Positions 28,481 through 38,437 of a stretch of DNA of 64,000 nucleotides are shown here, one piece after another. Made by a program: the position numbers and the translations under genes. The DNA is taken from NCBI RefSeq assembly GCF_013388295.1, contig NZ_CP058235.1, positions 1,218,001-1,282,000 on the forward strand, in the 5' to 3' direction. The stretch's first letter is position 1. Each line of letters begins with the position of its first letter. Below the pieces are notes generated by a model that saw nothing but the letters and a program-made list of their open reading frames with translations, was not told the DNA's origin and did no database searches. Source of the stretch: Bartonella alsatica (GTDB lineage Bacteria; Pseudomonadota; Alphaproteobacteria; Rhizobiales; Rhizobiaceae).

Positions 28481-29769
28481 ATAAAGATTTTCTTTTTCTT
28501 CGTCATAATATTGGACTCAAACGCCGGTATTGGGCTGAATGTCGTTTCCGTGCATATGGTGTGATTGCTGTTTTTATTGGTTTATTTTTTTTATTTGCGC
28601 TTTTATGGTCGATCATTAGTCAGGGTTATACAGCTTTTTTTCAAAGTGAAATGACGTTATCAGTTTATTTGGATGAAGAGATCATTGATCCAACTGGTCA
28701 GTATGAGACAAATCCACAAGTGCTTATGACCGCTAATTATCCCCTTCTTGTACGGAATGCTTTAGCGAAAAAGCTGGGTATAGATCAAAATGATAAGGTA
28801 GCACTGCGAGATGTTAACCGTATGTTTTCAAATGGTGTACGTGCCCAACTGCGTGAAATGGTAATAAAGAATCCAAAACTGATTGGAACAACGCAACAAA
28901 TCAAAGTTTTGGCGGCAGGGGATATCGATTCTGCTTATAAAGGGAAGATAGATTTACATGTGGTAGAAAAAAACCGAAAAGTTTCTAACCGCCAAGTAGA
29001 ATGGATAAGACGCTTAGCGTCTGACGGTACACTTTATAAAACATTTAATTTTGGCTTTTTTACATTTGGTGCTTCAAGTCGTGCTGAGACTGCTGGATTA
29101 GGGGTCGCTATAATTGGTTCTTTTTACATGATAGTCATAGTTTTAATGGTTTCACTCCCAATAGGAATAGCGACAGCTCTTTATTTGGAAGAATATGCAC
29201 GCAAAAATAAGTTTACAGATTTTATTGAGGTTAATATTAATAACCTTGCAGCTGTTCCTTCAATTGTTTTTGGTCTTTTAGGGCTTGCTGTTTTTGTTAA
29301 TTTTTTTGGGTTACCACGTTCCGCCTCTTTTGTTGGTGGGCTTGTCTTGGCTCTTATGACCTTACCAACAGTTATTATTTCGACACGTTCTGCTTTGCGT
29401 GCTGTTCCTCTCTCTATTCGCGCGGCAGCTTTAGGGTTGGGAGCATCGAAAACACAAATGATTTTTCATCATGTTGTTCCTTTAGCAGCCCCTGGTATTT
29501 TGACTGGTACAATTATTGGAGTGGCTCAAGCTCTGGGTGAAACAGCTCCTTTGCTTTTGATTGGAATGGTTGCTTTTGTTGTAAATATTCCTGCTACCCC
29601 CATGGATCCGGCAACAGCTTTGCCTGTTCAGATTTTCATGTGGGCGAGTGAAGCAGAGCGTGCTTTTGTTGAAAAATCGTCGGGTGCTATTATCGTATTA
29701 ATGATTTTTCTTGCGATCATGAATATTTCTGCTGTTTTCTTACGTCGACGATTTGAACAGCGTCGGTAA
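28477..29769 (+). CDS. pstA: Phosphate ABC transporter permease PstA
   Basis: The 430-residue membrane protein has an N-terminal helix (AVFIGLFFLFALLWSIISQG), a soluble insert at about 60-190 and the permease domain after about 200. The EAA loop is RAAALGLGASKTQMIFHHVV, and GVAQALGETAPLLLIG is typical of PstA. It pairs with PstC to form the phosphate channel. It starts on the ATGA overlapping pstC. Confidence 0.95.
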   Translation: MNKDFLFLRHNIGLKRRYWAECRFRAYGVIAVFIGLFFLFALLWSIISQGYTAFFQSEMTLSVYLDEEIIDPTGQYETNPQVLMTANYPLLVRNALAKKLGIDQNDKVALRDVNRMFSNGVRAQLREMVIKNPKLIGTTQQIKVLAAGDIDSAYKGKIDLHVVEKNRKVSNRQVEWIRRLASDGTLYKTFNFGFFTFGASSRAETAGLGVAIIGSFYMIVIVLMVSLPIGIATALYLEEYARKNKFTDFIEVNINNLAAVPSIVFGLLGLAVFVNFFGLPRSASFVGGLVLALMTLPTVIISTRSALRAVPLSIRAAALGLGASKTQMIFHHVVPLAAPGILTGTIIGVAQALGETAPLLLIGMVAFVVNIPATPMDPATALPVQIFMWASEAERAFVEKSSGAIIVLMIFLAIMNISAVFLRRRFEQRR

Positions 29770-29828
29770 CTTTGATAAAGCAGCAAGTTCGGTAAGGTTT
29801 GTATTTTAAAGTAAGGCGAGTTTTTGTA

Positions 29829-30587
29829 ATGAAGGTTAAAATGCGTGGTCAGGATGTGAAGGTTTTTTATGGTGACAAAGAAGTACTTCACGGTATTACT
29901 CTTGATATTCCTGAGCATCAGGTTACGGCTTTGATCGGACCTTCAGGTTGTGGAAAGTCTACTTTTTTGCGTTGTTTCAATCGTATGAATGATACGATTG
30001 AAGGTGCTAAAATAACAGGTCTTATTACTTTAGATGGGGAGAATATTTATGACCAGAGGATTGATGTTGTAGAATTACGGGCTCGTGTTGGGATGGTTTT
30101 TCAAAAGCCTAGTCCTTTTCCAAAATCTATCTTTGAGAATGTTGCTTATGGTCCACGCATTCACGGTTTAGTCAAATCCCGTGCTGAATTGCATGATGTG
30201 GTTGAAAGGAGTTTGAAACAGGCAGGTTTATTTGAAGAAGTAAAAGATCGTCTCCATGAGGCAGGAACAAGTTTATCGGGAGGGCAGCAACAGCGCTTGT
30301 GTATCGCGCGTGCCATTGCAGTTAATCCTGAAGTTATTTTAATGGATGAACCCTGTTCCGCTCTTGATCCAATAGCAACAGCGCGTATTGAAGAACTTAT
30401 TGATGCATTACGACAAAATTATACCATTGTTATTGTGACACATTCTATGCAACAGGCAGCACGCGTTTCTCAATATACAGCTATGTTTCATTTAGGGCAT
30501 TTGGTAGAAGTTGGTGCAACTGAAATGATCTTCACTTCACCAAAAGAGCAAAAGACGCAAGATTATATTACGGGGCGTTTTGGATAG
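29829..30587 (+). CDS. pstB: Phosphate ABC transporter ATP-binding protein PstB
   Basis: The 252-residue ATPase has Walker [21 protein letters not shown], the PstB-typical [20 protein letters not shown], signature [16 protein letters not shown] and Walker [21 protein letters not shown], with the switch His in VTHSMQQA. I chose ATG 29829 ([12 protein letters not shown]) after AAGGCGAG; a TTG ten codons earlier is also in frame. Confidence 0.97.
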   Translation: MKVKMRGQDVKVFYGDKEVLHGITLDIPEHQVTALIGPSGCGKSTFLRCFNRMNDTIEGAKITGLITLDGENIYDQRIDVVELRARVGMVFQKPSPFPKSIFENVAYGPRIHGLVKSRAELHDVVERSLKQAGLFEEVKDRLHEAGTSLSGGQQQRLCIARAIAVNPEVILMDEPCSALDPIATARIEELIDALRQNYTIVIVTHSMQQAARVSQYTAMFHLGHLVEVGATEMIFTSPKEQKTQDYITGRFG

Positions 30588-30608
30588 GTGAATTGAGGAG
30601 TATAATAT

Positions 30609-31331
30609 ATGTCTATGAACCATACTGTCCGTTCTTATGATGCGGAACTAAAATATTTGAAAGCAAGGATTACAGAAATGGGTAATCATGCGGAAAGAAT
30701 GATTGAACGTGCTGTTACATCTATTGTGTGTAGTGATCTTCAACTTGCGTCGATAGTTATTGCTGATGATTTATTTTTAGATGAAGCAGAACGTGACATT
30801 GATGAGAAAGCAATTACCATTATTTGTAAACGCCAACCGATGGCTGTTGATTTGCGTGAAATTATTGGTGCCATTCGTATTTCTTCTGATCTTGAACGGA
30901 TTGGGGATATGGCAAAAAACATTGCTAAGCGAACGGTAACACTTTCAGAAATACGTCAATCTGCAGCTTTTTACCATGGGCTTGAAACAATTACAGCTTT
31001 AGCACTCAATCAGTTAAAAGAGGTGTTGAATGCTTACACTAGTCGTCTATTGGATCGTATTGATACAGTACGTGAGCGTGATGGTAAAATTGATGCTCTG
31101 TATACTTCTCTTTTTCGTGAGCTTCTGACGTATATGATGGAAGATATGCGCAATATTACGGTTTGTACACACTTACTTTTTTGTTTAAAAAATATTGAAC
31201 GAATTGGTGATCATGTTACTAATATTGCGGAAATGCTGCATTATATCATAACGGGTTATCATATGTCTTCTGAGCGTTCTCGCGATGATCTTACCTATAA
31301 AGTTGGGGTAGAAGAAAAAAAGACAGATTAA
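30609..31331 (+). CDS. phoU: Phosphate transport system regulator PhoU
   Basis: The 240-residue protein consists of two three-helix PhoU repeats. Metal-binding motifs are visible in ERDIDEKAITII, DLERIGDMAKNIAKR and NIERIGDHVTNIAEM. PhoU links Pst to phosphate signalling and restrains uptake. It is the last gene of the operon. In many rhizobia phoB follows; here only non-coding DNA follows, so any PhoR/PhoB pair lies elsewhere or is absent. Confidence 0.96.
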   Translation: MSMNHTVRSYDAELKYLKARITEMGNHAERMIERAVTSIVCSDLQLASIVIADDLFLDEAERDIDEKAITIICKRQPMAVDLREIIGAIRISSDLERIGDMAKNIAKRTVTLSEIRQSAAFYHGLETITALALNQLKEVLNAYTSRLLDRIDTVRERDGKIDALYTSLFRELLTYMMEDMRNITVCTHLLFCLKNIERIGDHVTNIAEMLHYIITGYHMSSERSRDDLTYKVGVEEKKTD

Positions 31332-31361
31332 CATTTTTTTCAATGTATAAAATGTTTTTTA
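31330..31361 (+). terminator. Rho-independent terminator of pstSCAB-phoU
   Basis: AACATTTT (31330-31337) pairs perfectly with AAAATGTT (31349-31356), followed by T residues, directly at the phoU stop. The stem is AT-rich, so it is of moderate strength. Confidence 0.6.
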
Positions 31362-31944
31362 GCTTGGATATAGAAAGCTATTGATTGTTTTTTATAGTAT
31401 AATTTTAAGCAGAATATAATAGAAATATATCGGCGAGTGCAAAGAAGCAGAAAATAGGCTTTTCAAGATAATCTTACAGTTTTTGGTCTTAAATTTGACA
31501 GATTTGGATATTGGAGGGTATCAATATTCATACTTTAGCTGGAGTGGCAACTTTTTCCGATCATTGTATTTGCATTTGTTTTGAAAGGGATATTTGTATT
31601 GATTTTTTCAAATCAATATAGATAGTTTTAATACTCCAATCTTTTTCATCTTTAGATTTTTGGAGAGTTTGCGAGGACTTATTATTTTATTGAGATTTAA
31701 AATGTAAGGATTGATATTGTTATGAATACAGTTGACTATAATAAGGATGGTATTAAACTGTAAATTAAGTTTCTTTTATTTTTTATTTGGCATAAATGCC
31801 TTTTAATTACTACTTTTATTAAAATTTTACTAAGTTGTAACAATTAACCATATACTTTCTTTGAAGATACATTTAAAACGCACTCAGATTTTGAATATTT
31901 CGAAGACATGAGGATGTGTTGTGTAAGAGGATGCGTTATATAAA
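31362..31944. other. Non-coding stretch between phoU and the SleB-like gene
   Basis: About 580 bp, AT-rich. A small hairpin (TATTGATTT/AAATCAATA near 31607-31629) is visible without a T tract. No gene remnant, tRNA or phoB fragment is recognisable. Confidence 0.5.
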
Positions 31945-32796
31945 ATGAAAAAAAATTTTTGGACTGTTTTTGTTAGCTGTTTTATAGCACCGTTGGTTAT
32001 TGTGGGGTGTGCTTCAAATCACTTTGGTGTTAGAAACGTAAATGATAATAAAAAGACAAAAACAGTAAGGTATCCACTGACTGAACGCCAATGCCTTATG
32101 CGTGCAATGTATTTTGAATCAAATCGTACAAGCCGTGAAGGAATGATTGCTGTTGGCACTGTTGTTATGAATCGTGTTAATTCAAGCGCTTATCCAAAAA
32201 CAATTTGCGGAGTTGTTGGTCAATACAAACAGTTTGCTCCTGGTGTTTTAACGCGTTCTATGACGGAGTCTTCATCTGTTGACCGTGTTAAAGAGGCAGC
32301 AGATGCTGTTTTACGCGGTGAACGAGATAAAAAACTTAAAAACGCTAAATTTTTCCATACTGCTGGTTTATCTTTTCCTTATAAAAATATGCACTATGTT
32401 CGTGTTGCAGGGGGAAATGCTTTTTATGAAAAGCGCTCACGTGATGGATCTCTTCAAGTTCCTAGCAATGATCGTCCTTATGATGTTGCTTATGCTTTTT
32501 TTCAAGAACGTGTTGGTATTGCATCGAGTTTCATGGATGCAAGTATAGTAAGTAAAGGAATAAAAGCAGAGGAAAAACAAAATACATCTCTTTCGATAGA
32601 AGTAGTACAAGAAAACAACGTGCGCAATAAATCTTTTGCTGTAGTACAACTTAATAAAGTTCCCATTCCTATCTATGCACCTCATTATATAGATAAGGAG
32701 GGAGAAAGCAAAACAATTATGGCTTACGTTATACCCTCATCAGATCAGTTAAATGCGATTGTAGCAATGTTAGAAGAACGGTACAGAAGCCGGTAA
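31945..32796 (+). CDS. SleB-like cell wall hydrolase, putative lipoprotein
   Basis: The 283-residue protein has a lipoprotein signal (CFIAPLVIVGCAS, Cys about 22) and a Hydrolase_2/SleB domain at about 50-170 (ERQCLMRAMYFESNRTSREG, VGTVVMNRVNSSAYPKTICG, FHTAGLSF, FYEKR). The Glu in MYFES is the likely catalytic residue. SleB-like domains cleave peptidoglycan glycan strands; in non-spore-formers they probably act in wall remodelling. The C-terminal 100 residues are not recognised. Confidence 0.87.
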   Translation: MKKNFWTVFVSCFIAPLVIVGCASNHFGVRNVNDNKKTKTVRYPLTERQCLMRAMYFESNRTSREGMIAVGTVVMNRVNSSAYPKTICGVVGQYKQFAPGVLTRSMTESSSVDRVKEAADAVLRGERDKKLKNAKFFHTAGLSFPYKNMHYVRVAGGNAFYEKRSRDGSLQVPSNDRPYDVAYAFFQERVGIASSFMDASIVSKGIKAEEKQNTSLSIEVVQENNVRNKSFAVVQLNKVPIPIYAPHYIDKEGESKTIMAYVIPSSDQLNAIVAMLEERYRSR

Positions 32797-32826
32797 ATTT
32801 TTCATAAAAAAGAAAGGATATTGGTA

Positions 32827-34074
32827 ATGTACTTTGATATTCATGAGACAATTTCCCCTGAAATTCTTAATCGTCTTGCAGAAATTACGGTAAAAGTTGG
32901 GCTGAATTTACAAGAAGGACAGGATCTTGTTCTAACTGCTCCAGTTTCAGCATTACCTTTAGTTCGGCGTATTGCATATCATGCTTATAAGATTGGTGCT
33001 GGTGTAATTACACCACTTTTTAGTGATGATATGTTATTGCTTACACGTTTTGAAAATGCTCATACTGCTAGTTTTGATTGTGCACCTTCTTGGTTGTATG
33101 AGGGAATGGCTAAAGCTTTTGAAAATGGCGCAGCACGTTTAGCTATTGTTGGTGATAATCCTTTACTACTTTCTAACCAAGATTTTGATAAGGTTGCACG
33201 TTTAAATAAGGCCACTTCAATGGCTTACCAACCGGCTCTCAAGAAAATATCAAATTTTGCTATGAATTGGTCGATTGTTGCTTATCCAACAACGGGGTGG
33301 GCTGAGGCGATGTTTCCTTCTTTGCCACTTCATGAAGCGATTAAGAAATTAGCTAATGCAATTTTTTCTGCTTCACGTGTTACAGAAGAAGATCCAGTGC
33401 ATGCGTGGTCTGTCCATAATGCAACTTTGAAGCAAAGATCATCTTGGCTTAATAAACAGCGTTTTTCTGCTTTGCACTTTACGGGGCCAGGGACTGATTT
33501 AAAAGTTGGTTTAGCAGATGATCATGAATGGCATGGAGGTGCATCAGTTGCTAAAAATGGTGTTGTCTGCAATCCTAATATTCCAACAGAAGAGGTATTC
33601 ACTACTCCTCATGCTCATAGGGTTGAAGGTTTTGTTCGTTCGACAAAGCCTCTTTCCTACCAAGGAGCACTAATTGATAATATTGAGATGAGGTTTGAAG
33701 CGGGGCGTGTTATTGATGCACGTGCTTCGACAGGACAAGAAGTTTTGAAACAGATTTTGCAAAGTGATGAAGGTGCGAGTCGATTGGGTGAAGTTGCTCT
33801 TGTTCCACATTCTTCACCGATTTCTAAAAGCGACTTTCTTTTTTATAATACATTATTTGATGAAAATGCTGCATGTCATATTGCTTTAGGACAATGTTAT
33901 TCCAAGTGCTTTTTGGATGGAGCATCATTAACGGCAGAGGAAATTGCAGAACGTGGTGGTAATAAGAGCATGATTCATATTGATTGGATGATTGGATCTG
34001 GTGAAATTGACATAGACGGCATTACGCAAGATGGAATGCAAGTTCCTGTATTTCGTAAGGGCGAATGGGCTTAA
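32827..34074 (+). CDS. Aminopeptidase, M29 family (AmpS/PepS-like)
   Basis: The 415-residue metallopeptidase has NLQEGQDLVLTAPVSALPLV near the N-terminus, and metal-ligand regions in PNIPTEEVFTTPHAHRVEG and LGEVALVPHSSPIS, with NAACHIALGQCY and HIDWMIGSGEIDIDGITQDG near the end. M29 enzymes are cytosolic leucyl-type aminopeptidases. AAAGGA lies upstream of ATG 32827; a TTG two codons earlier is less likely. Confidence 0.92.
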   Translation: MYFDIHETISPEILNRLAEITVKVGLNLQEGQDLVLTAPVSALPLVRRIAYHAYKIGAGVITPLFSDDMLLLTRFENAHTASFDCAPSWLYEGMAKAFENGAARLAIVGDNPLLLSNQDFDKVARLNKATSMAYQPALKKISNFAMNWSIVAYPTTGWAEAMFPSLPLHEAIKKLANAIFSASRVTEEDPVHAWSVHNATLKQRSSWLNKQRFSALHFTGPGTDLKVGLADDHEWHGGASVAKNGVVCNPNIPTEEVFTTPHAHRVEGFVRSTKPLSYQGALIDNIEMRFEAGRVIDARASTGQEVLKQILQSDEGASRLGEVALVPHSSPISKSDFLFYNTLFDENAACHIALGQCYSKCFLDGASLTAEEIAERGGNKSMIHIDWMIGSGEIDIDGITQDGMQVPVFRKGEWA

Positions 34075-34129
34075 TATTATTATTTTTTTGATGTTATTGT
34101 TAGAAAATGTGTAATAATTAAAAAAATAA

Positions 34130-35005
34130 ATGCCTGAACTTCCTGAAGTAGAAACCGTTCGTCGTGGACTTGAGCCGATTATAACGGATGCAAAGATTAT
34201 ATCTGTTATGCTTAATCGTAGAGATTTGAGGTTTCCTTTCCCTGAGGCGTTTTCTGAGCGGCTTATGGGGCGGACGATTATAGAGCTTAGACGACGCGCG
34301 AAATATTTGTTGTTTCATCTTTCACAAAATGAAACGATTTTGAGCCATTTAGGAATGTCGGGATCATGGCGCATAGAGGATGATCTTTTAAGAAAAGCAT
34401 CTTCTACTACAAGTAAATTTATTAAGCATGATCACTTTGTTATGTATATTCAGGCCAAGGATGGAAAATTTTATCATCTTACTTATAATGATGTACGTCG
34501 TTTTGGATTTATGCTTTTAGTAGATACAACCAGACTTTATGAACATAAACTTTTAAAGAGGCTAGGGATTGAGCCTATGAGTAATACATTTTCTGGTAGT
34601 TATTTACAAAAGGCTTTTGTTAATAAAAAAATATCTCTTAAGAGAGTTTTGCTTGATCAGTCTGTCGTTGCGGGTCTTGGGAATATTTATGTTTGCGAAG
34701 CACTTTGGCGTAGTCGCTTATCTCCACAACGGGGTGCATTTACATTAGCATCTAAAACTATACGTGCACGTGAATTTGCAGATTCTTTAGCGCAAAATAT
34801 ACGCAATGTTATTTCTGAAGCTATTTTGTCTGGTGGATCTTCTTTACGTGATTATATGCATGTAGATGGCTCACTTGGTTATTTTCAACATGCTTTTTCA
34901 GTTTATGGACGAGAAGGCAAAGAATGTTTTCAATGTGGAACGCCTATCGTTCGTATTTTGCAATCTGGGCGTTCAAGTTTTTACTGTTCACAGTGTCAAA
35001 AATGA
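34130..35005 (+). CDS. mutM: Formamidopyrimidine-DNA glycosylase MutM (Fpg)
   Basis: The 291-residue base-excision enzyme starts with the catalytic MPELPEVETVRRGLEP (Pro2 nucleophile, Glu3). It has HLGMSGSWRI, the helix-2-turn-helix region GLGNIYVCEALWRSRLSPQR and a C-terminal four-Cys zinc finger (CFQCG...CSQCQ). It removes 8-oxoguanine and formamidopyrimidines. It has no obvious operon partner. Confidence 0.97.
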   Translation: MPELPEVETVRRGLEPIITDAKIISVMLNRRDLRFPFPEAFSERLMGRTIIELRRRAKYLLFHLSQNETILSHLGMSGSWRIEDDLLRKASSTTSKFIKHDHFVMYIQAKDGKFYHLTYNDVRRFGFMLLVDTTRLYEHKLLKRLGIEPMSNTFSGSYLQKAFVNKKISLKRVLLDQSVVAGLGNIYVCEALWRSRLSPQRGAFTLASKTIRAREFADSLAQNIRNVISEAILSGGSSLRDYMHVDGSLGYFQHAFSVYGREGKECFQCGTPIVRILQSGRSSFYCSQCQK

Positions 35006-35082
35006 ATGAAGTATCTTGCAAAATCCTACAAGAAGCTTAAAGTCCTTTATATAATTACAAAAGGCTTTGGAGGTTTTTTTTT

Positions 35083-36471
35083 ATGCTAAATAAAGTGCTA
35101 ACATATCTTGATGAAAATATAGAAAGGAGCCTTGAACGCCTTTTTTCTCTTTTACGTTTTCAATCGATTTCTACAAACTCGGCTTATAAGGATGCATGTC
35201 GTGAAACGGCTGATTGGCTTGTAGAGGATTTAAGAAGTATTGGCTTTGATGCTTCAAGGCGTGATACACCAGGACATCCGATAGTTGTTGGGCATCATTC
35301 AGGACCTTCAGATGATTGTCTGCATGTTTTGTTTTATGGTCATTATGATGTTCAACCTGTTGATCCGCTGGGTTTATGGGAAGATGATCCATTTATACCT
35401 TCTTTAAAAGAAAGAAATGGAGAGAAAGTTATTTGTGCTCGTGGGGCTTCAGATGACAAAGGTCAGCTCATGACGTTTATTGAAGCATGCCGTGCATTTA
35501 AGCAAGAGACAGGGCAGCTTCCTATTAAAGTTACTATTTTATGTGAAGGTGAGGAAGAAATTTCTTCTCCTTCCCTTATTCCTTTTTTGAAAGAAAATAA
35601 GGATGAGCTTAGAGCTGATTGTGCATTAGTTTGTGACACGTCAATGTGGGACTCAGATACACCATCTGTTTCTGTTGCTCTTCGGGGAATTATGGCAGAA
35701 GAGGTTATCATCACAGCTGCTAATCGTGATTTGCATTCTGGTTATTTTGGGGGAGCAGCAGCCAACCCCATTCGCATTTTAGCTAAAGTTTTGGCAGGGC
35801 TTCATGACGAAAATAATAGAATAACAATTCCTGGCTTTTATGATGGAGTGGAAGAAACTCCTCCACATATTTTGCAATCATGGAATGAGCTTAATTGTAA
35901 TGCTGAAAATTTTCTTGGTCCTATTGGTCTTTCCATCCCTGCTGGTGAAAAAGGACGAAGCATTTTAGAACTAGTATGGGCGCGTCCTACAGCAGAAATT
36001 AATGGTATTAGTGGTGGTTATGAGGAAGAGGGAATTAAAACGGTTATTGCTTCTCAGGCAAGTGCGAAAGTGTCTTTTCGTTTAGTACATAAGCAAGATC
36101 CAGAGAAAATACGTCAAGCTTTTCGTGATTATGTGCGCAGTGTTATTCCTGCTGATTGTACAGTTGCATTTAAGGCACATGGTGCTTCTCCAGCAATTCA
36201 GCTTCCCTATGATTCCCCTTTTATCGAGGCAACAAAGGAAGCTTTATCGCAAGAGTGGAGAAATCCGGCTTTATTAACAGTCATGGGTGGTTCGATTCCG
36301 ATTGTTGGAGACTTTCAGTCAATTCTTGGTATGGAAACTGTTTTGGTTGGGTTTGCATTAGCTGATGATTGTATTCATTCACCTAATGAAAAATATAACC
36401 TCAAATCGTTTCATAAAGGGCAGCGGTCTTGGGCGCGTATTCTTGCAGCTTTAGCAAAAACAGGAGGGTAG
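35083..36471 (+). CDS. M20-family dipeptidase/metallopeptidase
   Basis: The 462-residue zinc peptidase has the metal-site motifs VLFYGHYDVQPVDP (about residues 83-96), GASDDKGQLMTF (about 123) and CEGEEEISSPSL (about 156), with a dimerisation domain in the middle (LHSGYFGGAAANP). It belongs to the ArgE/DapE/CPG2 superfamily, closest in form to M20 dipeptidases annotated in rhizobia. GGAGG precedes the start. The rnd-like gene begins one base after its stop. Confidence 0.92.
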   Translation: MLNKVLTYLDENIERSLERLFSLLRFQSISTNSAYKDACRETADWLVEDLRSIGFDASRRDTPGHPIVVGHHSGPSDDCLHVLFYGHYDVQPVDPLGLWEDDPFIPSLKERNGEKVICARGASDDKGQLMTFIEACRAFKQETGQLPIKVTILCEGEEEISSPSLIPFLKENKDELRADCALVCDTSMWDSDTPSVSVALRGIMAEEVIITAANRDLHSGYFGGAAANPIRILAKVLAGLHDENNRITIPGFYDGVEETPPHILQSWNELNCNAENFLGPIGLSIPAGEKGRSILELVWARPTAEINGISGGYEEEGIKTVIASQASAKVSFRLVHKQDPEKIRQAFRDYVRSVIPADCTVAFKAHGASPAIQLPYDSPFIEATKEALSQEWRNPALLTVMGGSIPIVGDFQSILGMETVLVGFALADDCIHSPNEKYNLKSFHKGQRSWARILAALAKTGG

Positions 36472-37092
36472 ATGACGGAAATTCGTGTTCATCAAGGTGA
36501 TTTACCAAACTTAGACAATTATCAAGTTGATGCTATTGCAATTGATACTGAAACTTTAGGGTTACAGCCTCACCGCGATCGTTTATGTGTTGTTCAGCTT
36601 TCTTCTGGAGATGGTACTGCTGACGTTATACAGATTGCTAAAAGACAAAAGAGTGCGCCGAATTTGGTTAAATTGCTTGAAGATAAGGCAATTACCAAAA
36701 TATTTCATTTTGGGCGTTTTGATCTTTCTATTTTAGCACATACATTTGGCGTTATGCCGGATATGGTTTTTTGTACAAAGATTGCTTCAAAACTCACGCG
36801 GACCTATACAGATCGTCATGGATTGAAGGAAATTTGTGGTGAGTTGTTGAATGTGAATATTTCTAAACAGCAGCAATCTTCGGATTGGGCTGCTGAAACT
36901 TTATCACGTGCGCAAATTGAATATGCTGCATCGGATGTTTTATATCTGCATCGTTTAAAGGATATATTTGAAGAACGCTTAAGACGTGAGGAGCGGGAAA
37001 ATGTTGCAAAGGCATGTTTTGAATTTTTGCCTATGAGGGCAAAACTTGATCTTTTAGGGTGGGCGGAGGTTGATATTTTCGCACATAACTAA
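36472..37092 (+). CDS. Ribonuclease D-like 3'-5' exonuclease (short form)
   Basis: The 206-residue protein has all DEDDy exonuclease motifs: Exo I AIDTETLGLQPHRDRL, Exo II KIFHFGRFDLSILAHTFG and Exo III with EYAASDVLYLHRL. It ends soon after the exonuclease domain, lacking the HRDC domains of full RNase D. It starts directly on the M20 stop, with GGAGGG overlapping that stop, so it is probably cotranscribed. Confidence 0.92.
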   Translation: MTEIRVHQGDLPNLDNYQVDAIAIDTETLGLQPHRDRLCVVQLSSGDGTADVIQIAKRQKSAPNLVKLLEDKAITKIFHFGRFDLSILAHTFGVMPDMVFCTKIASKLTRTYTDRHGLKEICGELLNVNISKQQQSSDWAAETLSRAQIEYAASDVLYLHRLKDIFEERLRREERENVAKACFEFLPMRAKLDLLGWAEVDIFAHN

Positions 37093-37689
37093 ATTTTAAA
37101 TGGCTTTAAAATCAACAAAGAGAATAAGTAATGTCCCAAAACAAAATGCCCATATATTATGGGTATTTTGTTTTGCCATCTGTTTTTACAACTGTGTTTG
37201 TGACATAATTCTTAGTGTAGTGAGCTTTATTTCATTTGAATGATTGTACAATAACAATTATGAATCTGTCCTTTTTGTGTTTATAACTTGCCTTTATTTT
37301 TAAGTTTATCAAAAGAAACAGACAGTTTTATGGAGAAGTGAAAGCAGAAAATATGGGTAAGAATGTTACATAAAAGCTTTGCTATATGAAAGCTGTCGAA
37401 ACTGCATTATTATAGATCAGATGTAATATCTTTGCTAAAGAAATACGTTAGTAAATGTCTGTTTATTTTGACATTTGTTAGAGGCTTGTATCTTATTGGT
37501 TACAAAATCAGTGATTTCTGCGTTCGCATAGCTTAAAAATTTTTCATTTATTTTAAAATTAAATTATTACAAGGCTCAGTTTTTTAGAATTCTGGCTTTT
37601 TGTCTATTCAGCATATCATTTTTCTATGGAAATCTAAAGCGAAGGCACTAGGTAAAATTCATTATGGATATTTATAAGGAGTTATATCT
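37093..37689. other. Non-coding stretch before the haemin-binding cluster
   Basis: About 600 bp. It contains the long stem-loop at 37138-37174 and the presumed promoter for the 37690 gene. No reading frame of note. Confidence 0.5.
37138..37174. terminator. Long symmetrical stem-loop, probable bidirectional terminator
   Basis: AAAACAAAATGCCCAT pairs with ATGGGTATTTTGTTTT over 16 positions (one G-T wobble) around a five-base loop. The A-rich and T-rich arms would give a T tract in either direction. It lies 46 bp after the rnd-like gene. Confidence 0.7.
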
Positions 37690-37992
37690 ATGAACATGAA
37701 ATATATTATTACAGCTTTTGCTATTTTTGCTTCAATTTCTATAGCTGAGGGAGCTAGTTTTGTTGTTGCTCAAAAGCTGGAACAAAGAATATTTTCTTCT
37801 GCTTCTTCTAATGAACAGGGTAACAGTACCGTATCTGAAATTTTTCAAGGGGAGTTTTCCTATATTGATAATGGCCAGAGGAGGGCAGTCGTGAAATTAG
37901 TACCGGTGTCACATCGGGGTAAAAAAAGAGATTTGGGATCTCGTAAAAATTTTAAGAGACCAAAATTCTCACGGGGGCCGTTGAGTTTTTAA
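37690..37992 (+). CDS. Small secreted basic protein, haemin-binding-cluster associated
   Basis: A 100-residue protein with a signal peptide (MKYIITAFAIFASISIAEG) closely like those of the downstream haemin-binding proteins (MNMKWLITAS...). The mature part is short, with a strongly basic C-terminus (SHRGKKRDLGSRKNFKRPKF). AAGGAG lies upstream of the ATG. I recognise no domain and it has no porin C-terminus. It may be a separate small exported protein or a remnant that kept an hbp-type leader and signal. Confidence 0.65.
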   Translation: MNMKYIITAFAIFASISIAEGASFVVAQKLEQRIFSSASSNEQGNSTVSEIFQGEFSYIDNGQRRAVVKLVPVSHRGKKRDLGSRKNFKRPKFSRGPLSF

Positions 37993-38437
37993 TAAGCGAT
38001 GCCGTGATGTTAAAAGGTATATTTTTACAAAATTTAGGGGGGGGTATATTATTGCCAACTTTAAAGTGAGGGTGGTACGTGGTTTATGTGTTTTTAATGT
38101 GATACCAGTGTTGGGGTAATTTAGAGAGAAATCTAACTATGTATGGTAATGCGATGGGTGAAATCAAAGGCATTATTGTGCGGTGATGTATTGCAATCAA
38201 TAACTGACAATATATGTCTGTATTGTGGCCAGTGATATTTCAGACTTTGAAAGACAAGGGACAGTATTGAATTTGTCGAGGATAACTCTCATTAGCGTAG
38301 CTTATAATTTCATTCAATCAAATAGCTAAAGGAGAGAAGAAGCTTTTTTTATAAGTGTGTCATTTTTACTACAGATATCTAGAGTTGTGGCTCTATATGA
38401 GACTGCACATTCAAATATTCAGATATGGAGAGAAATT
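37993..38437 (+). other. Intergenic leader region of first haemin-binding gene
   Basis: Contains a run of eight G near 38037-38044 and the conserved leader element at 38357-38376. No coding potential. It probably holds the promoter of the gene at 38438. Confidence 0.5.
38357..38376 (+). promoter_or_regulatory. Conserved hbp leader element, copy 1
   Basis: GTGTCATTTTTACTACAGAT, 61 bases before the ATG of the haemin-binding gene. Nearly identical sequences precede the other paralogues at similar distance. Candidate binding site (compare the H-box bound by Irr in Bartonella quintana) or part of the promoter. Confidence 0.6.
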
